Origin: Bacteroidales bacterium UBA3663
Lineage (GTDB): Bacteria; Bacteroidota; Bacteroidia; Bacteroidales; UBA3663
Direction: 5' to 3'
DNA length: 12,843 bases
Assembly (NCBI GenBank): GCA_002373755.1
Contig: DFJU01000102.1
Coordinates: forward strand, 1-12,843
Numbering within the stretch: position 1 is the stretch's first letter; each line of letters begins with the position of its first letter. Positions 1-8,354 of the stretch are shown piece by piece. The notes under the pieces were generated by a model. It was not told the DNA's origin, ran no database searches, and saw only the letters and a list, made by a program, of their open reading frames with translations. Made by a program: the position numbers and the translations under genes.

Positions 1-360
1 CGCAAGCTGACCGGCGTGTTCCAGCCGCACCTCTATACCCGGACCCGCGATTTCGCGGACGAGTTCAGACGGGTGTTACACACGCTGGACGAACTGATCC
101 TGCTGCCAATCTATCCTGCCCGTGAACAGCCCATCCCGGGCGTGACGAGCGAATGGCTGCTCGACAAGATCAAGGCCGAAGACCGCCGCATCGGACAAGA
201 GGCCGAACGCTACGTCGTCGCCAAAGAAGACCTCATCGGCCACCTCACCGAACTGCGCGCCAAGGGCGACCTCGACGTGCTCGTGATGATGGGCGCCGGC
301 GTTGACATCGAACGTCTGGTCAAACCTGCGGCCGATGCGCTACGCGACCTGAAAAACTGA
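1..360 (+). CDS. murC: UDP-N-acetylmuramate--L-alanine ligase MurC, 3' end only
   Basis: The reading frame is open from base 1, so this is the C-terminal 119 residues of a gene that starts left of the window; the GTG at 16 is an internal codon. MurC is the cytoplasmic ligase that adds L-alanine to UDP-MurNAc using ATP, the first amino-acid step of peptidoglycan precursor synthesis. The visible part belongs to the C-terminal Mur ligase domain. The stretch FQPHLYTRTRDFADEF, read just after the window edge, is characteristic of MurC, and the later LVMMGAGVDIERL matches the family's GAGxI-like end segment. The catalytic ATP-binding core is outside the window. A strong hairpin terminator follows the stop by about 20 bases, so transcription probably ends here and ftsQ is expressed separately. 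Identification is by recognised family sequence. Confidence 0.93.
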   Translation, partial: RKLTGVFQPHLYTRTRDFADEFRRVLHTLDELILLPIYPAREQPIPGVTSEWLLDKIKAEDRRIGQEAERYVVAKEDLIGHLTELRAKGDLDVLVMMGAGVDIERLVKPAADALRDLKN

Positions 361-381
361 AAATCGGGAAAAACGACGGAC

Positions 382-421
382 AAAAATGGTTCCTTTCAGA
401 CACGAAGGGAGCCATTTTTTT
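382..421 (+). terminator. Intrinsic terminator after murC
   Basis: AAAAATGG at 382-389 pairs with CCATTTTT at 412-419. The stem continues inward through TTCC (390-393) against GGAG (408-411) and TTTC (394-397) against GAAG (404-407), with two G-T pairs. The loop is six bases (398-403). The right arm runs into a T tract ending at 421. The A-rich left arm and T-rich right arm are typical of a rho-independent terminator. It separates murC from ftsQ. Confidence 0.8.
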
Positions 422-493
422 CACTCTCAATTTCCAAATCAATCGACATTTGCAAGAAACTCAGCCACGCGCACATCGGTTGGCCGCGCACGA

Positions 494-525
494 TTTCAAA
501 TTGTCAAATTAAATGATTATCTTCG
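494..525 (+). promoter_or_regulatory. Possible Bacteroidetes-type promoter for ftsQ
   Basis: TTTC at 494-497 and TATCTTCG at 518-525 each differ by one base from the Bacteroides promoter elements TTTG (-33) and TAnnTTTG (-7). The 20-base spacing is in the expected range, and the pair lies about 40 bases upstream of the ftsQ ATG in the AT-rich part of the gap. Since murC ends in a terminator, a promoter is expected in 422-564. I see no better candidate. Apart from the terminator and this site, I see nothing in the 361-564 gap. Confidence 0.3.
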
Positions 526-564
526 CGCCCGTATTTGTATCCAATCCCGACAACTGCGCCAACA

Positions 565-1302
565 ATGAAACTCGTGCTGAAAACCATCGGATTCACGCTG
601 CTCATGGTCTATCTGGCCGTGTGCGGATTCGTATGGCGCAGCGGACAGCCGGGCATGGTCTATCGCGACATCCGCGTAGTGATCTGCGACTCGGCCAACG
701 CGCAGTTCGTCAGCCGTCACGACGTCATGCAGGTGGTCAACAGCGCCGACTCGCTCCGGCCCGTCGGCAAGCGCGCCGACCTGTTCAACGCCTACGGCCT
801 CGAACAGGCACTCGAACACATCGCACTGATTGCCGATGCCGACTGCTACGCGACTCCCGACAGCACATTGCGCATCGACATCTACCAGCGGCACCCCATC
901 CTGCGCGTCAAGAGCGACGTGATGCGCGACTGCTACGTTGACACCGACGGCCGGCTGATGGCCTACAAGCCTTGCCGCAAAGCCATCGACGTGCCATTGG
1001 CCACGGGCAACATCGACAGCGAAATGGCCACAGGACAGCTCTACGAACTTGCCGCATGGCTGCAGCACCACAAGAAGTGGAACCGCGACATCGAGCAAAT
1101 CCACGTAGGCCGCGACAAGCAGATACGCCTCATCCCGCAGCGCGGCAGCCACACCATCCTGCTGGGCGACGCGACCGACATGGACGACAAGTTCGACCGG
1201 CTTGAAACCTTCTACGACGAAGTGCTCGACGAAAAAGGCTGGAACCGCTACAAGACCCTCAACCTGAAGTTCAAGAATCAGGTCGTGGCCGAAAAGAAAT
1301 GA
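565..1302 (+). CDS. ftsQ: Cell division protein FtsQ
   Basis: The product has 245 residues: a short cytoplasmic N-terminus, one membrane helix (about residues 5-24, LKTIGFTLLMVYLAVCGFVW) and a periplasmic domain. This is the bitopic layout of FtsQ/DivIB. In the family, the periplasmic part holds a POTRA-like subdomain and a beta domain that recruit FtsB/FtsL and septal wall synthases. Here YRDIRVVICDSANAQFVSRHDV (split: residues 33-42, then 43-54) sits where the POTRA-like segment should be, and IDIYQRHPILRV (about 104-115) resembles the Bacteroidales FtsQ core. I chose the ATG at 565 over the TTG at 535 because it places the hydrophobic segment right at the N-terminus. The primary sequence is poorly conserved between phyla. 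The call rests on topology plus its position directly before ftsA (19 bases) and ftsZ, after murC. Confidence 0.88.
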   Translation: MKLVLKTIGFTLLMVYLAVCGFVWRSGQPGMVYRDIRVVICDSANAQFVSRHDVMQVVNSADSLRPVGKRADLFNAYGLEQALEHIALIADADCYATPDSTLRIDIYQRHPILRVKSDVMRDCYVDTDGRLMAYKPCRKAIDVPLATGNIDSEMATGQLYELAAWLQHHKKWNRDIEQIHVGRDKQIRLIPQRGSHTILLGDATDMDDKFDRLETFYDEVLDEKGWNRYKTLNLKFKNQVVAEKK

Positions 1303-1321
1303 AAATTAACCTGAAGATTAT

Positions 1322-2608
1322 ATGAAAACACTAACCGCTGCCATCCAGTTCGGGTCGTCGCGCATCTGCGCCGCCGCTGCATGGATCGACGCCAACGGCC
1401 AACGCGAAGTGGTCGGCATCGAAAGCTCCAACACCAACGGCTGCATCCACCACGGCTGCGTCGTCAACATCGAAGATACGGCCGTAATCATAAAAAGCCT
1501 GTTCAAGAAGCTGTCCAACCGTGCCAGGACCGACATCAACGCTGCCTATTGCGGCGTGTGCGCAATATCGATGCACTCGCAGGAGTTCCGCCCGTCGATG
1601 CTCGTCGGCGATGCCACGACCGTCAGCCCCGAAGTCGAAGAACAGCTGAAGCAGATGAGCCTCGAAGTCGCGATTCCGCATCACGACATCCTGGGACTTT
1701 TCGACAACGGATACACCATCAACGAACAGATGGCCATCGGCAACCACCAGCTCATCGTGGCCGAAAGCCGACTGAAACAGGGCATCTGCGCCGCTATGGA
1801 ACGCGCACAAATCCGCGTAGCAGGCATCTTGACCAGTCCGCTCATGTTGGCCGACATCCTGACCGACGAGGAGAAACAGCAGGGCTGCCTCTTGCTCGAC
1901 ATGGGCGCACAACTCACCACGCTTGCCATCTTCAGCGGCGGCAAGCTGGCCACACTCAAGGTGATCCCATTCGGCGGCAACAGCGTGACGAACGACATCG
2001 CAAGCAACAACCTCCGCCTGGAAGAGGCCGAAATGCTCAAAACGAGCTGGAGCGACGCCTCCCGTCCGAAGAACAACGGCAAGGAGGCTCAGACCCAGAT
2101 TCCGTCGATGTCGCAGATTGAACTGAACATCATCGTGTCGAGCCGACTTGAGGAGCTTGCGGCCAACATCGAACGGCAAATCGTCAAGGCCGGATTCAAA
2201 GGAAAGCTGGCGGGCGGTTGCGTGCTGACAGGCGGTGCATCGCTGCAAAGAGGCTTGACGACGCTGCTCAACAGACGTCTTGAAATCTCGAAAATCAGCA
2301 CCCGAAGCTGCAACACCATCCGCTTCTCGATGTCGGAACGCAAACCGAACTACGCGGCTCTGATGGCAATGCTCGGACACTGCACCGAAGCGTGTGCAGC
2401 AACTCCGGCCCCAGCGGCTCCGGCTCCAGTTGCCGAAAAGAGCACATCGGCCGCAAACCCAGCACCATCGCAAAACCAAGCAGCAGACATCGCGCAAGGC
2501 AATCGGAACCAGACTTCCGTACGCGACACGTCGGGCAACGACATCGGCGACAAGGTGCGCAAGGGCTTCGGCTCATTCATCGGGGATCTGTTTTCAGGCA
2601 TGGACTGA
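1322..2608 (+). CDS. ftsA: Cell division protein FtsA (actin-like membrane tether of FtsZ)
   Basis: This 428-residue actin-fold ATPase binds the C-terminal peptide of FtsZ and anchors the Z-ring to the inner membrane. Visible elements are the phosphate-1 loop AIQFGSSRICAA (7-18), an 1C/SHS2 region (about 80-165), phosphate-2 LLLDMGAQLTTLAIFSGG (190-207), and the adenosine loop GGCVLTGGASLQRG (298-311). A low-complexity Ala/Pro/Ser/Gln linker (about 356-405) follows. The end, KVRKGFGSFIGDLFSGMD (411-428), reads as an amphipathic membrane-targeting helix. The length is close to the family norm. The first loop has Gln9 where most actin-like ATPases carry an acidic residue. The gene is 19 bases after ftsQ and 108 bases before ftsZ, so the three probably share a transcript. 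The ATG at 1322 starts cleanly at the first beta strand. Confidence 0.93.
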   Translation: MKTLTAAIQFGSSRICAAAAWIDANGQREVVGIESSNTNGCIHHGCVVNIEDTAVIIKSLFKKLSNRARTDINAAYCGVCAISMHSQEFRPSMLVGDATTVSPEVEEQLKQMSLEVAIPHHDILGLFDNGYTINEQMAIGNHQLIVAESRLKQGICAAMERAQIRVAGILTSPLMLADILTDEEKQQGCLLLDMGAQLTTLAIFSGGKLATLKVIPFGGNSVTNDIASNNLRLEEAEMLKTSWSDASRPKNNGKEAQTQIPSMSQIELNIIVSSRLEELAANIERQIVKAGFKGKLAGGCVLTGGASLQRGLTTLLNRRLEISKISTRSCNTIRFSMSERKPNYAALMAMLGHCTEACAATPAPAAPAPVAEKSTSAANPAPSQNQAADIAQGNRNQTSVRDTSGNDIGDKVRKGFGSFIGDLFSGMD

Positions 2609-2619
2609 CAATCCTCTTG

Positions 2620-2645
2620 CGGGACAGGCAACGAAGTCCGTCCCG
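2620..2645 (+). other. Hairpin in the ftsA-ftsZ gap
   Basis: CGGGAC at 2620-2625 is the exact reverse complement of GTCCCG at 2640-2645, giving a 6-bp GC-rich stem with a 14-base loop, 12 bases after the ftsA stop. No T tract follows, so it is not a good terminator. It could protect the mRNA, attenuate read-through into ftsZ, or be chance. I see no convincing promoter in the rest of the 2609-2716 gap. Confidence 0.35.
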
Positions 2646-2716
2646 ATATGTAAAATCAACTGAACTGAGATTTGCAAAAATCCCTTTCAACATGTAAAAC
2701 CACACATACGAACGAT

Positions 2717-4579
2717 ATGGAAGAGCTTGACATCACAACCGACCAGACGTTGCCATTCAACTACCCGACAACCACCGAAGAGACCAAAAGCATCATCAAG
2801 GTGGTGGGCGTAGGCGGCGGCGGCTCAAATGCCGTTGCAAACATGTATAAAGAAGGAATCCAGAAAGTTTCCTATCTGATAATCAACACGGACAAGGCGG
2901 CTCTGAACATTTCGCCCGTGCCCAACAAGCTTGTAATCTCGGAGAAAGGTCTGGGTGCAGGTGCCGACCCCGCAAAGGGAGAAGAATATGCCCGACAGTT
3001 CGAGAGTGCCATTCGCAACGCGCTTGACGACGGCACTGAGATGGCATTCATCACCGCAGGCATGGGCGGTGGCACTGGCACAGGTGCCGGCCCGATCGTA
3101 GCCCAAGTGGCACGCGACCTTGGCATCCTGACCGTAGGCATCGTGACCATCCCATTCCTTTTCGAGGGCCGCAAGAAGATTGAACAGGCCTTGTGCGGCG
3201 TGCGCGAAATGCGCAAGCACGTCGATGCGCTGCTGGTCATCAACAACAACCGACTGATTGAGCTGTATCCGGACTTGACCTTCTTCAACGCATACAAGAA
3301 GGCCGACAACACGCTGACCAACGCCGCCCGAAGCATATCGGACATCATCAACGAAATCGGCTACCAGAACGTGGACTTCGCCGATGTGGCACGCACACTG
3401 CGCGGCAGCGGCATCGCGCTCATCTCGACGGGCGAGGGCGAAGGCGAAAACCGTCTGAGCAACGCCATCAACAACGCCATCACGTCGCCGCTGTTGCAAG
3501 ACAACGACATAAACAATGCCGAGCGACTGCTCTTCGTGCTCTGCTTCTCGCAACAGAATCCGGCCACAATGGAGGAGTTCGGCCAGTTGAACCACTTCGT
3601 CGAAAACCTCAACCCGAACATCGACGTGGTCAAGACAGGTGCCTATCAGGACGACTCGCTTGGCGACAAACTGCGCATCATCATCCTTGCCGCCGGTTTC
3701 GGCATCGAGGAGGGCATCAACAAGATCGACGACACGAGCATACCGGCCAAGGCCAACGAGAAGCCGGACACGAACACATCGATCACGAAGCTCGCGCCGC
3801 CGCCTGCCCCGACCATCAGCGCAACGGGCGACGAAACAGCCGCCAACCGCACCATTTCGATGGCCGACACCGAGCCGAACGTCTCAATCCACTACACATT
3901 GGACGGTTCGACGCCGACTGCCGCCAGCCAGGAATATACGATACCATTCCAGCTCAAGGCATCGGCCAACAGCGCAATGACATCGTACATCGTGACAGCC
4001 GTTGCCATACGCGACGGCGTTGCATCGACATCGGCATCGCGCCCGGTCAGCCTGATGCGCGCCACGGGTGAATCGGCCGAGGCTGTCGAAACGACAGAAA
4101 TGCCCGAGCCGGTACAACCGCAGCCGATGAAGCAAACGCTGCAACCTCAGCAGACTCCGCAGACACAACAACTGCACATCGAGCCACAGCAAACGCCTGT
4201 CGAGCCGAAGAACACGGTGATTGTCCCGCCTGTTCAAGAGCCTGTGGCATCGGCCACAACAAACCCGCAACCGGCCGAACCGAGAGCAACGGCAGCCGAC
4301 AGCGGAATCGTCCCGACTCAAGATCCGAACCTCGGATTCCTGGAGATGCAAAAGTACTACGGTGCAGAAAAGGCCGAAGACATCCGAATGGACAAAATCC
4401 GCGAGCACTACTATATGCTCAACGACAGCGACCTCTCGAACGAGGAACTGGTCGATATGCTCGAAAAGATGCCCGCCTACAACCGCAGCTACGAGCAACT
4501 CTGCCAGCTGAAGAATATGTCGCAGACGAAAAACGGGACCAACCCGGCGCAGTCGGCCAACAACGGACAGATGCTCTGA
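2717..4579 (+). CDS. ftsZ: Cell division GTPase FtsZ with an enlarged, domain-bearing C-terminal linker
   Basis: FtsZ is the tubulin-like GTPase that forms the cytokinetic ring. The GTPase core is complete: VVGVGGGGSNAV (29-40), the tubulin signature GMGGGTGTGAGP (115-126), VTIPFLFEGRKK (143-154), NNNRL (176-180) and the T7 synergy loop NVDFADV (218-224) with its catalytic acid. The core ends near residue 335. A linker of about 200 residues follows. Residues 361-447 read as a chitobiase C-terminal-type beta domain (own entry), and 460-525 is Pro/Gln-rich and probably disordered. The conserved Bacteroidetes-type tail starts at NLGFLEMQKYYG (538-549) and includes the FtsA-binding peptide EKMPAYNRSYEQL (583-595). 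At 620 residues the protein is far longer than a typical FtsZ (roughly 380-450). The frame is continuous with uniform base usage, so no frameshift is suggested. I used the ATG at 2717; the TTG at 2672 would add 15 unlikely residues. Confidence 0.96.
   Translation: MEELDITTDQTLPFNYPTTTEETKSIIKVVGVGGGGSNAVANMYKEGIQKVSYLIINTDKAALNISPVPNKLVISEKGLGAGADPAKGEEYARQFESAIRNALDDGTEMAFITAGMGGGTGTGAGPIVAQVARDLGILTVGIVTIPFLFEGRKKIEQALCGVREMRKHVDALLVINNNRLIELYPDLTFFNAYKKADNTLTNAARSISDIINEIGYQNVDFADVARTLRGSGIALISTGEGEGENRLSNAINNAITSPLLQDNDINNAERLLFVLCFSQQNPATMEEFGQLNHFVENLNPNIDVVKTGAYQDDSLGDKLRIIILAAGFGIEEGINKIDDTSIPAKANEKPDTNTSITKLAPPPAPTISATGDETAANRTISMADTEPNVSIHYTLDGSTPTAASQEYTIPFQLKASANSAMTSYIVTAVAIRDGVASTSASRPVSLMRATGESAEAVETTEMPEPVQPQPMKQTLQPQQTPQTQQLHIEPQQTPVEPKNTVIVPPVQEPVASATTNPQPAEPRATAADSGIVPTQDPNLGFLEMQKYYGAEKAEDIRMDKIREHYYMLNDSDLSNEELVDMLEKMPAYNRSYEQLCQLKNMSQTKNGTNPAQSANNGQML
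3797..4057 (+). other. Chitobiase/beta-hexosaminidase C-terminal-like domain inside the FtsZ linker
   Basis: This part of ftsZ encodes residues 361-447, beginning PPPAPTISATGDE and ending SRPVSL. It holds the hallmark of CHB_HEX_C_1 (Fn3-associated) modules: a proline-led first strand, then SIHYTLDGSTPT (390-401), a Tyr/Pro step QEYTIPFQL (405-413), then SYIVTAVAIRDGVAS (423-437), matching the family's pattern of YTxDGSxPT followed by ikAiAxxdGxxS. Such modules are normally accessory beta-sandwich domains on secreted glycoside hydrolases and surface proteins. Here the module is in a cytoplasmic protein between GTPase core and C-terminal peptide. It could act as a rigid spacer or as a docking surface; that is inference. 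The assignment is from recognised motifs, not a profile search. Confidence 0.8.
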
Positions 4580-4645
4580 CGCGGCGCATCGGACATGAAC
4601 AGAGAATTTTTACACAGAGTTATTCATATTTGAAAAATTTAGTAG

Positions 4646-6256
<1,611 letters not shown>

Positions 6257-6267
6257 TTCATCGCACC

Positions 6268-6316
6268 AAGACAAACGAGGAAGCAAACATCATCCGATGT
6301 TTGCTTCCTCTGTCTT
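6268..6316. terminator. Bidirectional terminator between the convergent ABC-F and sstT genes
   Basis: GAGGAAGCAAACATC at 6277-6291 and its perfect reverse complement at 6296-6310 form a 15-bp stem with a 4-base loop (ATCC). The stem can be extended by AAGACA (6268-6273) against TGTCTT (6311-6316) across a 3-base bulge. It starts 12 bases after the ABC-F stop and ends 54 bases before the sstT stop, so it can serve both directions. T tracts on either side are short, so termination may rely on stem strength. The rest of the gap to 6369 shows nothing else. Confidence 0.78.
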
Positions 6317-6369
6317 TATGGCTTAGCATTGTTATATTGCTACGCGACTTTTCTCCATTCAAACAGCGT

Positions 6370-7590
6370 TCAAACGCCATTTTTGCGGCGTTCATACATA
6401 TCGGCCGTGGCAGTGAAGAAGACGTCGGCGCTGGAATTGAGAGCCGTCTCGATCGAATCCTGCACCACGCCGATGATGAAACCGACGGCCACGGCCTGCA
6501 TTGCCACATCGTTGCCGATTCCGAAGAAGGAACAGGCCATCGGGATGAGAAGCAGCGAGCCGCCAGCCACGCCCGAAGCGCCACACGCTCCGAGAGCCGA
6601 CACCGCACACAACATCAGCGCTGAGGCGAACGACACCTCAATGCCGATGGTGTGCGCCACGGCCATAGTCATCACGGTGATGGTCACCGCCGCGCCGTTC
6701 ATATTGATGGTGGCACCAAGCGGGATACTTACCGAATAGAAATCCTCGTCAACGCGCAAACGGCGGCACAACTCCATGTTGATTGGAATGTTGGCGGCCG
6801 ACGAACGGGTGAAGAACGCATTCAGGCCACTCTCCCGCAGACAAGTGAACAACAGCGGATACGGATTGCGCCGCAGCAGCAGAAATGCGAGCAGCGGATT
6901 GAAGACAAGTGCATTGGCCGCCATGCAGCCCACAAGCAGGACGAGCAGTCGGCCATAGGTCGAAAATGCGTCCAATCCGACATCGGCCACAGTGGTGAAA
7001 ACCAGTCCGCAGATGCCAAGCGGCGCGCATTGTATGATGCCCTTCACGGCCAATGTCACAACATCGGCCAAGTCGCCGACCACCTGCAACGTGACAGGTT
7101 GTGCCAGACGTTTCAATCCGTAGCCGATGATGCCGGCCCAAAACAGAATACCCACGTAGTTGGCCGACACGACTGCCTGAACGGGATTCATCACCATGTT
7201 GGAAAGCAGACGTTCCAGCACGTCGGTCAATGCATCGGACGAAGCATCGCCGCTCAAAACGCCGCTCAAATTGAGCGTGACGGGAAACAACCGGCTGCCA
7301 ACCACGGCAACCACGGCTGCGAGCAATGTGCTGACGACATATTCGGCAACGACGGTGCGGAAACGCGGTCCCAGATGGCCATTGGCGCGGGCTATGCTCG
7401 ATGTGACAAGCAACGCGACCAGCACGGGCGCAACAGCCTTCAATGCGCCGACGAATAGTGTGCCCAACAGTCCGATTGCGCTCCACTGCGGCACGACGAG
7501 TCCCAGCACGGCTCCGACAGCCAATCCGGCGACAATGCGCCAGATGAGGCTTATGTGTGTCCAGCGGCGGACGATGTCTGTGATGTTCAT
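6370..7590 (-). CDS. sstT: Na+/serine-threonine symporter SstT (DAACS family)
   Basis: The 406-residue inner-membrane protein takes up serine and threonine with sodium. It matches SstT of E. coli (414 residues) from end to end: GLLGTLFVGALKAVAP (40-55), NPVQAVVSANYVGILFWA (135-152), NPLLAFLLLRRNPYPL (231-246), the first re-entrant hairpin FFTRSSAANIPINM (259-272), the unwound-helix motif SIPLGATINMNGAA (288-301), the second hairpin ACGASGVAGGSLLLIP (335-350) and QDSIETALNSSADV (377-390). NMNGA sits where glutamate carriers have NMDGT, as expected for SstT. The protein has about eight hydrophobic helices. The gene lies after the ompH genes but behind a terminator, so it probably has its own promoter in the 90-base gap, although I do not see a clear one. 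The ATG start gives a normal N-terminus. Confidence 0.95.
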   Translation of the reverse strand: MNITDIVRRWTHISLIWRIVAGLAVGAVLGLVVPQWSAIGLLGTLFVGALKAVAPVLVALLVTSSIARANGHLGPRFRTVVAEYVVSTLLAAVVAVVGSRLFPVTLNLSGVLSGDASSDALTDVLERLLSNMVMNPVQAVVSANYVGILFWAGIIGYGLKRLAQPVTLQVVGDLADVVTLAVKGIIQCAPLGICGLVFTTVADVGLDAFSTYGRLLVLLVGCMAANALVFNPLLAFLLLRRNPYPLLFTCLRESGLNAFFTRSSAANIPINMELCRRLRVDEDFYSVSIPLGATINMNGAAVTITVMTMAVAHTIGIEVSFASALMLCAVSALGACGASGVAGGSLLLIPMACSFFGIGNDVAMQAVAVGFIIGVVQDSIETALNSSADVFFTATADMYERRKNGV

Positions 7591-7620
7591 TTTGTCGAAA
7601 GGGATTGTGGCATTGGCCGT

Positions 7621-7659
7621 AAAAACAGAAAAAGGCAGGAAAGGCGGTTGCCTCCCTGC
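7621..7659 (-). terminator. Intrinsic terminator after the ompH pair
   Basis: Read on the minus strand, GCAGG (7659-7655) pairs with CCTGC (7639-7635), and an inner GGC/GCC stem (7652-7650 with 7645-7643) closes a 4-base loop across a small internal loop. A T-rich run interrupted by CTG follows (the A-rich plus-strand bases 7633-7621). It starts 22 bases after the stop of the second ompH gene and should end the uppS-bamA-ompH-ompH transcript before sstT. Confidence 0.72.
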
Positions 7660-7680
7660 ACTTTGTGGTTATGTGGCCGA

Positions 7681-8184
7681 TTATTGCAGGCCGAGCTCCT
7701 TCTTTACCAAAGGCAGCACATCGATGCACTGCGATGGGCTTGCGTAGAGGATATTGCCCTGCGAGAGGTCGAAGATGTAGGTGAAGCCCTCCTTCTCGCC
7801 AACGGCCTGGATGGCCTTGTTGATCTTCTCGATGATTGGCTGAACCTTGTTCTGCTGCTGGGTCTGGAGATCCTTGGCGGCCATTTCGCGGAAGTTCTGG
7901 ATGCGCTGCTGCAACTGCTCGATTTCCTGAGCGCGGGCATCGGCGATGCTCTTCTCGAGCTTCTCCTGCTCGGCCAGATAGTCGTTGACCTTCTTCTGGT
8001 ATTCGTCGCCCATCTTCGAGAGCTCAGTCTCATACTTAGCCTGAAGTTCCTCCATCTCTTTCTGCACTACGGCGCGTTCAGGCATCGTCTCGAAGACCTC
8101 GCCCATGTTGATGTTGCCGAATTTCTGTGCGGATGCAGTCATGGCCAACATGGCGCACACTGCAAAAGTCATGATTTTTTTCAT
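7681..8184 (-). CDS. ompH: OmpH/Skp-family periplasmic chaperone (second copy)
   Basis: This 167-residue protein begins with a signal peptide, MKKIMTFAVCAMLAMTASA, with likely cleavage before QKFGNIN. A first beta strand, FGNINMGEVFETMPE (22-36), is followed by a long charged coiled-coil segment (about 40-125, rich in Glu, Lys and Gln), then the closing strands GFTYIFDLSQGNILYASPS (133-151). This is the jellyfish layout of Skp: a small trimerisation body with helical tentacles that hold unfolded outer-membrane proteins on their way to BamA. FDLS...ILYA before the C-terminus is typical of Bacteroidetes OmpH proteins. The gene lies 170 bases after another ompH and downstream of bamA. The tandem copies probably arose by duplication and have diverged. 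The ATG start is fixed by the signal peptide. Confidence 0.92.
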   Translation of the reverse strand: MKKIMTFAVCAMLAMTASAQKFGNINMGEVFETMPERAVVQKEMEELQAKYETELSKMGDEYQKKVNDYLAEQEKLEKSIADARAQEIEQLQQRIQNFREMAAKDLQTQQQNKVQPIIEKINKAIQAVGEKEGFTYIFDLSQGNILYASPSQCIDVLPLVKKELGLQ

Positions 8185-8276
8185 CTCGTGATTTTTAAGA
8201 ATTATGTTGGTTTTGTAATTTTAATTAGGGTTTTCAAGCTACGCGTTTTTTGCTCACTTGATGGTTGTTAATCGGA

Positions 8277-8292
8277 GTTATCTGGTGATAAC
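8277..8292. repeat. Small perfect inverted repeat between the ompH genes
   Basis: GTTATC (8277-8282) and GATAAC (8287-8292) flank a TGGT loop, about 60 bases downstream of the first ompH stop and about 95 bases upstream of the second ompH start. No T tract follows on either strand, so it is not a good terminator. It could be an mRNA-processing or stability element, an operator, or chance. Confidence 0.35.
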
Positions 8293-8296
8293 AACA

Positions 8297-8334
8297 TTCG
8301 TCAGCTAACTCCTGTCATCTCCCGTCAACTCGTC
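8297..8334. repeat. Imperfect 10-bp repeats between the ompH genes
   Basis: On the plus strand, three blocks of the form YNNGTCANCT occur: TTCGTCAGCT (8297-8306), CCTGTCATCT (8311-8320) and CCCGTCAACT (8321-8330), followed by a partial CGTC. The second and third are directly tandem; a 4-base AACT separates the first. Together with the small hairpin, this fills much of the 170-base gap, whose remaining part next to the downstream start (8185-8250) is AT-rich with no clear promoter. Confidence 0.5.
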
Positions 8335-8354
8335 TTTTCGCACTTATTGGACTA

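Noticed and set aside
386..568. Small open frame after murC
   Set aside because: It begins inside the terminator stem and runs through AT-rich non-coding DNA. There is no recognisable product.
517..1152. Long open frame on the minus strand opposite ftsQ
   Set aside because: It is a shadow of the GC-rich ftsQ coding strand. Its translation is compositionally biased and matches no family, while the plus-strand frame has a membrane helix and fits its neighbours.
1331..2497. 388-residue open frame opposite ftsA
   Set aside because: Antisense shadow. It is rich in Arg, Cys, His and Val with no recognisable domain, and ftsA motifs cover the same bases.
2672..2716. TTG start giving FtsZ 15 extra N-terminal residues
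   Set aside because: The extension is not FtsZ-like. The ATG at 2717 gives the usual short acidic N-terminus before the GTPase core.
4625..4632. CATATTTG as a promoter -7 element for the ABC-F gene
   Set aside because: It has one mismatch to TAnnTTTG but no TTTG-like element at the expected distance, so it cannot be told from AT-rich chance.
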